Part shown: piece after piece, positions 58,591 through 64,000 of the stretch
Numbering within the stretch: position 1 is the stretch's first letter
How the letters are laid out: every line of letters begins with the position of its first letter
Assembly (NCBI RefSeq): GCF_027409185.1
Contig: NC_084478.1
Location: 85,109,624 to 85,173,623 of the forward strand
Source: Cynocephalus volans
Taxonomy: Eukaryota; Chordata; Mammalia; Dermoptera; Cynocephalidae
Direction: 5' to 3'
DNA: 64,000 bases
The notes under the pieces: generated by a model
Told to the model about the DNA's origin: nothing
Databases searched by the model: none
What the model saw: the letters and a program-made list of their open reading frames with translations, nothing else
Made by a program: the position numbers and the translations under genes

Positions 58591-58604
58591 ATCAAAGGGG
58601 GCAA
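58591..58604 (+). other. Polypurine tract of the provirus
   Basis: 'CAAAGGGGGCAA' lies immediately upstream of the 3' LTR start TGAGG, at the expected place for plus-strand priming. Confidence 0.75.
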
Positions 58605-58940
58605 TGAGGCATCCAGCTGTGGCTGTTAGGCTGTTAGATGATACTGTGCCCATCTCTGTTATCGTACTTACCCAGCTGCATCCCCACCCTGCCAGACACT
58701 GCTGTAACACCCCTCCCCTGCCAGACACTGCAGTAATGGAATTTTACACCCTCACCCTCTACCCTGCTGTGAAACCCAGAAGAAATGTGCCATAGAAAAA
58801 ACTACCCTCCTGTGTTTGGGGCTCAGCCTTTGTGACAGTAGTCCACTGAGCCACTGCTGGCATCAATAAACTATGCTTCTTGACTCAAGCCTCGGTGTTT
58901 CCTGCCTCTCCCTGTGAGTTCACACTAACATACTGCAACA
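58605..58940 (+). mobile_element. 3' LTR of the class I endogenous provirus
   Basis: Aligns with 53203-53538 with many substitutions and small indels, so the provirus is old. It has a standard AATAAA (about 58865) in the R region. 'CCTGCCAGACACTGC' is duplicated at 58688 and 58717, a 29-bp tandem duplication not seen in the 5' LTR. Confidence 0.85.
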
Positions 58941-59690
58941 GTATGACACCACCAAAGGAAAATAACAACCCTCAAGTTCTCGATCCTATAGAACAGGAAG
59001 TCCTTGAAATGACTGACAAAGAATTTCCAGCAACAATTCTAAGGAAACTAATGAGATACAAAAGAACTCACTTAGACAACACAACAAAATGAGAAAAAGT
59101 ATACAGTACCTGAAAGAAGAAATGTACAAAGAAATCAATGCCCTGAAGAAGAATGTAGCAGAGCTTGTAGAGCTGAAGGATCCATTCAATGAAACAAAAT
59201 ACACAAAAGAAAGTTTAACCAGCAGGCTAGAACAAGCAGAAGAGAAAATTGTTGACCTTGAAAATGATCTGTTTGAAATAACATAAGTGCTCAAAAAAAA
59301 AAAAAGAATTTTAAAAATTGAAGAAAATCTAAGAGATAACAGTCAACTCTAAGCATTCAAATATACAAATCATGGGTATTCGAGAGGGGGAGGAAAAAGG
59401 AAATGGCATTGAAAACATATTCAATGAAATAATAGAAGAAAAATTCCCAGGTATAGGGAAAGATACAGCTCTTCAGATTCAGGAAGCTCAAAGATCCCCA
59501 AACAGATTGAACCCAAAAAAGTCCTCTCCAAGACATGTTACAGTCAAACTGGCAAAACTCAAAGACAAAGAGAGAATGTTAAAAGCTGCAAGAGAAGCAT
59601 CAAGTCACCTATAAGGGAGGCCCAATTAGACTAACATCAGACTTTTCATCAGAAACCCTGCAAGCCAGAGAAGAATGAGATGATATATTT

Positions 59691-60048
59691 AAGACAGTAG
59701 AAGACAAAAACTGCCAGCCAAGACTGCTTTACCCAATAAGGCTATCCTTCCCAAATGAAGGACAAACAGTATATTTCTCAGACAACATAAAGTGCAAGAG
59801 TTCACTACCACAAGACCAGCCTTACACGAAATTCTCAAGGGAGTACTGGGTCTGGTACCTGCAAAACAACCATCACTACCACAAATACTAAAGAAAGAGC
59901 AAATCCTACCAGTAAAATAAAACTGCTAACAATAAAGAGAAAAAACATTATCTACCATCCCAAGAAACCAACAAACACAGAAGACAAACAGTAAATCAGA
60001 AAGAAAGAAACAAAAGACACTTAAGACATCCAAACAAAAATCAATAAA
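59691..60048 (+). mobile_element. L1 ORF1 tail and inter-ORF region
   Basis: The end of the ORF1 coding text ('TGCTTTACCCAATAAGGCTA') is followed by an A-rich inter-ORF region up to the ORF2 ATG. No separate feature. Confidence 0.75.
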
Positions 60049-63000
60049 ATGCCAGGAGTAAATCAACACCTTTCAATAATAACTCTTAATGTAAAAGGAC
60101 TAAATTCGCCACTCAAAAGACACAGATTGACTGAATAGATTAAAATGATGCACCCAACAATATGCTGCCATCAAGAGACCCACCTCATCTGTAAAGACAC
60201 ACATAGACTAAGAGTAAAAGGATGGAAAAAGATATACCAGGCAAATAGAAATGAAAAATGAGCTGCAGTAGCTATTCTTATATCAGATAAAATAGACTTC
60301 AAGCCAAAATCCATAAAAAGAGATAAAGAAGGCTACTATATAATGATAAGAGGAGTTATCCATCAAGAAGGCATAACAATTATAAATATACATGGACCCA
60401 ACATTGGAGCAGCCGGATTTATAAAGCAAACACTATTAGACCTAAAGAATGAGACTGACACTAATACCATAATAGCAGGAGACCTGAACACCCCACTCTG
60501 AACATTGGACAGATCATCTAGGCAAAAAAATCAGCAGAGAAACACAAGATCTAAACAACATTTCAGACTAATTGGACATGACCGATATCTACAGAGCATT
60601 CCATCCAACAACCTCAGAATGTTCATTCTTCTCATCAGCACATGGAACATTCTCCACGATATATCACATGTTAGGTCTCAAATCAAGTCTCAAGAAATTC
60701 AAAAAAATTGGAACTATTCTGTGTATTTTTTCAGATCACATTAGATTAAAATTAGAAATCAATAATAAATGAAACACTGGAAACTATAAAAATACACAGA
60801 AATCAAACAACATTCTACTTAATGACATACGGGTCCAAGAAGAAATTAAACAGGAAATCAAAAAATTTATCAAAACTAATGAAAATAATGACACATCATA
60901 CCAAAACCTGTGGGATACTGCAAAAGCAGTATTAAGGGGGATACTTATCACATTAAATGTTTATTTCAGAAGAATGGAAAGATGGCAAGTAAACAACCTA
61001 ACACTTCACAATAAAGAACTAGAAAACCAAGAATAATCCAAACCCAAAGTTAGTATATGAAAAGAAATAATTAAGATCAGAGTAGAAATAAATGAAATAG
61101 AGACCCAAAAAATGATACAAAAGATCAATGAAACAAATAGTTGGCTTTTTGAAAAGATAAATAGAATTGACAAACCATCAGCAAGGAAAACTAAAAAGAA
61201 GAGAGAAGACCCAAGTAACAAAAATTACAAGTGAAAAAGGTGATATTACAACTGATACCTCAGAAATACAAGGAATCATTACAGAACAACTATATGCCAA
61301 CCAATTTGAAAATCTGGAGGAAATGGATAAATTTCTGGACATAAACAAACTACCAAGACTGAGCCAAGAAGATATAGAAAATCTGAACAGACCAATAACA
61401 ATAAAAGAGATTGAAGCTGTTATGAGAAGGCTCCCAACAAAGGTCCTCTCAGGACTGGATGGCTGCACTGCAGAATTCTATCAAACCTTCAAAGAGGAAT
61501 TGATACCAATTATCTACAAACTATTCCAAAAAATTGAAACAGAGGCAAATCTCCCAAACTCATTCAATGAAGCAAACATCACCCTGATACCAAAACCAGA
61601 CAAAGACACAACAAAAAAAGAAAACTATAGGCCACTATCTTGATGAATAGATGCAAAAATCCTCAATAAAATATTAGCTAACAGAATACAGTAACACATA
61701 CACAAAATTATATACCATGATCAAGTGGATTCATCCCAGGGATGCAAGGTTGGTTCAACATACACAAATCAATAAATGTGATACACCACATCAACAAAAT
61801 CAAAGACAAAAATCATATCATCATCTCTATAGATGCTGAAAAAGCATTTGACAAAATTCAACATTCATTCATGATAAATACTCTCTATAAGTGGGGTACA
61901 GACAGAAAGTATCTCATCTCAATTAAAGCCATATATTATAAGCCCACTCCCTATATTGTCCTGAATGGGGCAAAGCTGAAGGCTTTTCCCTTAAGAACAG
62001 GAACAGGACAAGGTTGCCCACTCTCAACACTCCTATTCAACACAGTGTTGGAAGTACTAGCCAGAGCAATCAGAGAAGAGAAGGAAATAAAGGGCCTCCT
62101 GATCGGAAAAGATGAAGTCAAACTGTTCCTGTTTGCAGATGATATGATCCTATATATTGAAAAGCCTAAAGCCTCTATTTAAAAAACCTCTTGCAGTTGA
62201 TAAATGATTTCAGCAAAGTTGCAGGATACAAAATCAACACACAAAAATCAGTAGCATTTCTATACTCCAACAGTTAACGTGCAGAAAAAGAAATCAAGAA
62301 AGCTAGCCCATTTACAATAGTCACCAAAAAATAAAATAGTTAGGAAAAAAGTTAACCAAGGATGTGAAAAATCTCTATGACAAGAACTACAAACCACTGT
62401 TGAGAGAAATTAAAGAGGACACAAGAAGATGGAAAGATATCCCATGCTCTTGGATTGGAAGAATTACCATTGAGAAAATGTCCATACTACCCAAAGTCAT
62501 CTACAGATTCAATGCAATCCCCATCAAAATTCCAATGACATTCTTCTCAGAAATGGAAAAAAACCACCCTAACATTCATATGGAATAACAAAAGACCACG
62601 AATAGCCAAACAATCCTGAGCAAAAAAAATAAAGCTGGGGGCATAACACTACCAGACTTTAAACTATTCTACAAAGCTATAGTAACCAAAACAGCATGGT
62701 ACTGGCACAAAAATAGGCACACAGATCAATGGAACAGAACAGAGAATCCAGAAATCAATCCATACACCTAAAGACATATGATCTTTGATAAAGGCACCAA
62801 GTCTACACACTGGAGAAAAGACTGCCTCTTCAGCAAATGGTGCTGGGAAAACGATATTCATATGTAGGAGAAATGAAACTAGACCCATACCTCTCACCAT
62901 ATACCAAAATCAACTCAAAATGGATTAAAGAATTAAATATACATCCTGAAAAAATAAAACTCCTTAAAGAAAACGGGGGAACATTCCAGGAAGTAGGATT

Positions 63001-63871
63001 GAGTACAGACTTCATGAATACGACCCCCAAAGCACAGCCAACTGAAGGAAAAATAAACAAGTGGTATTATATCAAACTAAAAAGCTTCTGTACAGCAATG
63101 AAACAATTAACAGAGTGAAAAGACAACCAACAGAGTGGGAGAAAATATTTGCAAAACATACATCTGACAAAGGATTAATAATCCAGAATATACAAGGAAT
63201 TCAAACAATTTTACAGCCAAAAAACAAGCAACCCAATTAAAAAATAGACAAAGGAGCTGAATAGGCATTTCTCAAAGGAAGATATACAAATGGCCAAAAG
63301 ACACATGCAAAAATGCTCAACATCACTCAGCATTTGGGAGATGCAAATCAAAGCCACTTTGAGATACCATCTCACTCCAGTTAGGATGGCTAAAATCCAA
63401 AAGACTGAGAATGATAAATGCTGGCAAGGCTGCAGAGAAAAAGGAACTTTCATACACTGTTGATGGGACTGCAAAATGGTGCAGCCTCTATGGAAAATGG
63501 TATGGAGGTTCCTCAAACAATTGCAGATAGATCTACCATACGACCCAGCTATCCCACTGTTGGGAATATATCCAGAGGAATGGAAATCATCAAGTCGAAG
63601 GTATACCTGTTCCCCAATGTTCATCGCAGCACTCTTTACAATAGCCAAGAGTTGGAACCAGCCCAAATGTCCATTATCAGATGAGTGGATACGGAAAATG
63701 TGGTACATCTACACAATGGAATACTACTCAGCTATAAAAACGAATGAAATACTGCCATTTGCAACAACATGGATGGACCTTGAGAGAATTATATTAAGTG
63801 AAACAAGTCAGGCACAGAAAGAGAAATACCACGTTCTCACTTATTGGTCGGAGCTACAAATAAATAAATAA
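60049..63871 (+). pseudogene. L1 ORF2 (endonuclease and reverse transcriptase), full span but inactive
   Basis: ORF2p nicks target DNA and reverse-transcribes L1 RNA. The span from ATG 60049 to the stop at 63871 is about 1,275 codons, the normal length. Endonuclease: starts 'MPGVNQHLSIITLNVKGLN', with 'AGDLNTP' near 60478. Reverse transcriptase: '[20 protein letters not shown]' (61831) and an intact FADD at 62132-62143. C-terminal zone: the last frame ends 'SQAQKEKYHVLTYWSELQIN'. Damage includes stops in the endonuclease (TAG near 60136, TGA at about 60257) and frameshifts near 61030, 61640, 61680 and 62180. It is the best-preserved L1 in the window yet cannot move on its own. Confidence 0.9.
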
Positions 63872-64000
63872 ATACACAATTAAACTGGGCGGGGGAGGGA
63901 AGAAGACACAGCAATTACAATTCCTTGAAGTTGATACGACAAGTGAACAGAAAGGACATTGTTGGGAGGGAGGGGGAGGAGGGAGGGGGTTTCGGGGATG
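63872..64000 (+). mobile_element. L1 3' UTR, start only (runs off the window)
   Basis: Begins the 3' UTR with an (AATA)n run and the G-rich tract at 63965-64000 typical of L1 3' UTRs. The end lies outside. Confidence 0.85.

Larger units (their letters stand above)
53150..59690 (+). pseudogene. L1 ORF1, split by a provirus
   Basis: ORF1 starts at the ATG at 53150 ('MAKHQRRDTRNMKNQES'), runs 53 bp to 53202, then resumes after the provirus at 58941 ('MTPPKENNNPQVLDP') and continues in the same frame to a stop at about 59089. The following parts show the coiled-coil region (59089-59286, heptad-like 'LEQAEEKIVDLENDLFEIT') and the RNA-binding C-terminal domain (59372-59614, 'RHVTVKLAKLKDKERMLKAA'). 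Damage: TGA at 59089-59091, TAA at 59284, an A run at 59293, a frame break near 59610. Apart from the insertion the region order is complete. Confidence 0.85.

Overview
This window is non-coding, repeat-saturated DNA from a placental mammal. I found no exon of an intact host protein gene, no tRNA or rRNA gene, and no prokaryotic feature. Best guess for the source is a colugo (Dermoptera). Two SINEs, at 19444-19601 and 25275-25368, are built from tRNA-Ile-like units in the style I know from the dermopteran CYN family. LINE-1 (L1), ERVL/MaLR LTRs, MIR and L3 remnants are all present, as in any eutherian. The order-level assignment is inference.

Layout. 1-7070 is an old L1 split by two younger L1 insertions. 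7090-9640 holds old repeat fragments and about 1.5 kb with nothing recognisable. 9957-16921 is a full-length-type L1 (5' UTR, ORF1, ORF2) with a 1.74-kb composite retroelement inserted antisense in ORF2 (copy A). A second composite (copy B) follows to 18395. 18396-29867 is one old L1 ORF2/3' end in five pieces. It is separated by an antisense MLT2-type LTR carrying a SINE, a MULE DNA transposon with long inverted repeats (itself carrying an MLT2 LTR and bordered by an L1 3' end), a GLOD4 processed pseudogene carrying a SINE, and a young L1. Copy C of the composite family follows. 30541-42290 is mostly old LINE, MaLR LTR, MIR and L3 debris. 42339-44317 is a complete composite element (copy D) between perfect 15-bp target-site duplications. 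44318-51195 is comparatively repeat-poor. 51196-52958 is an L1 3' end split by an antisense L1. 52960-64000 is the best-preserved L1, interrupted inside ORF1 by a gammaretrovirus-like (class I) endogenous provirus at 53203-58940.

How the parts work together. Nearly everything here was probably placed by L1 reverse transcriptase: L1 copies, SINEs, the GLOD4 pseudogene and the composite elements. Exceptions are the LTR elements and the MULE. All L1 ORFs are broken, so none in the window looks able to move today.

The most interesting content is the composite elements A-D. Each full-length copy (A, B, D) has an L1-5'-UTR-like opening (CAAGATGG-type motif), a GC-rich middle with a minisatellite (VNTR), and an A-rich tail. 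This architecture parallels the hominoid SVA/LAVA elements but uses different modules. Two subfamilies share the 5' half but have different VNTRs (about 80 bp in A, about 100-106 bp in B, C and D) and different 3' ends. Copy A ends in an L1 ORF2 endonuclease scrap fused to an L1 3' end. Copy D carries a probable 3' transduction. I do not know a described family matching them.
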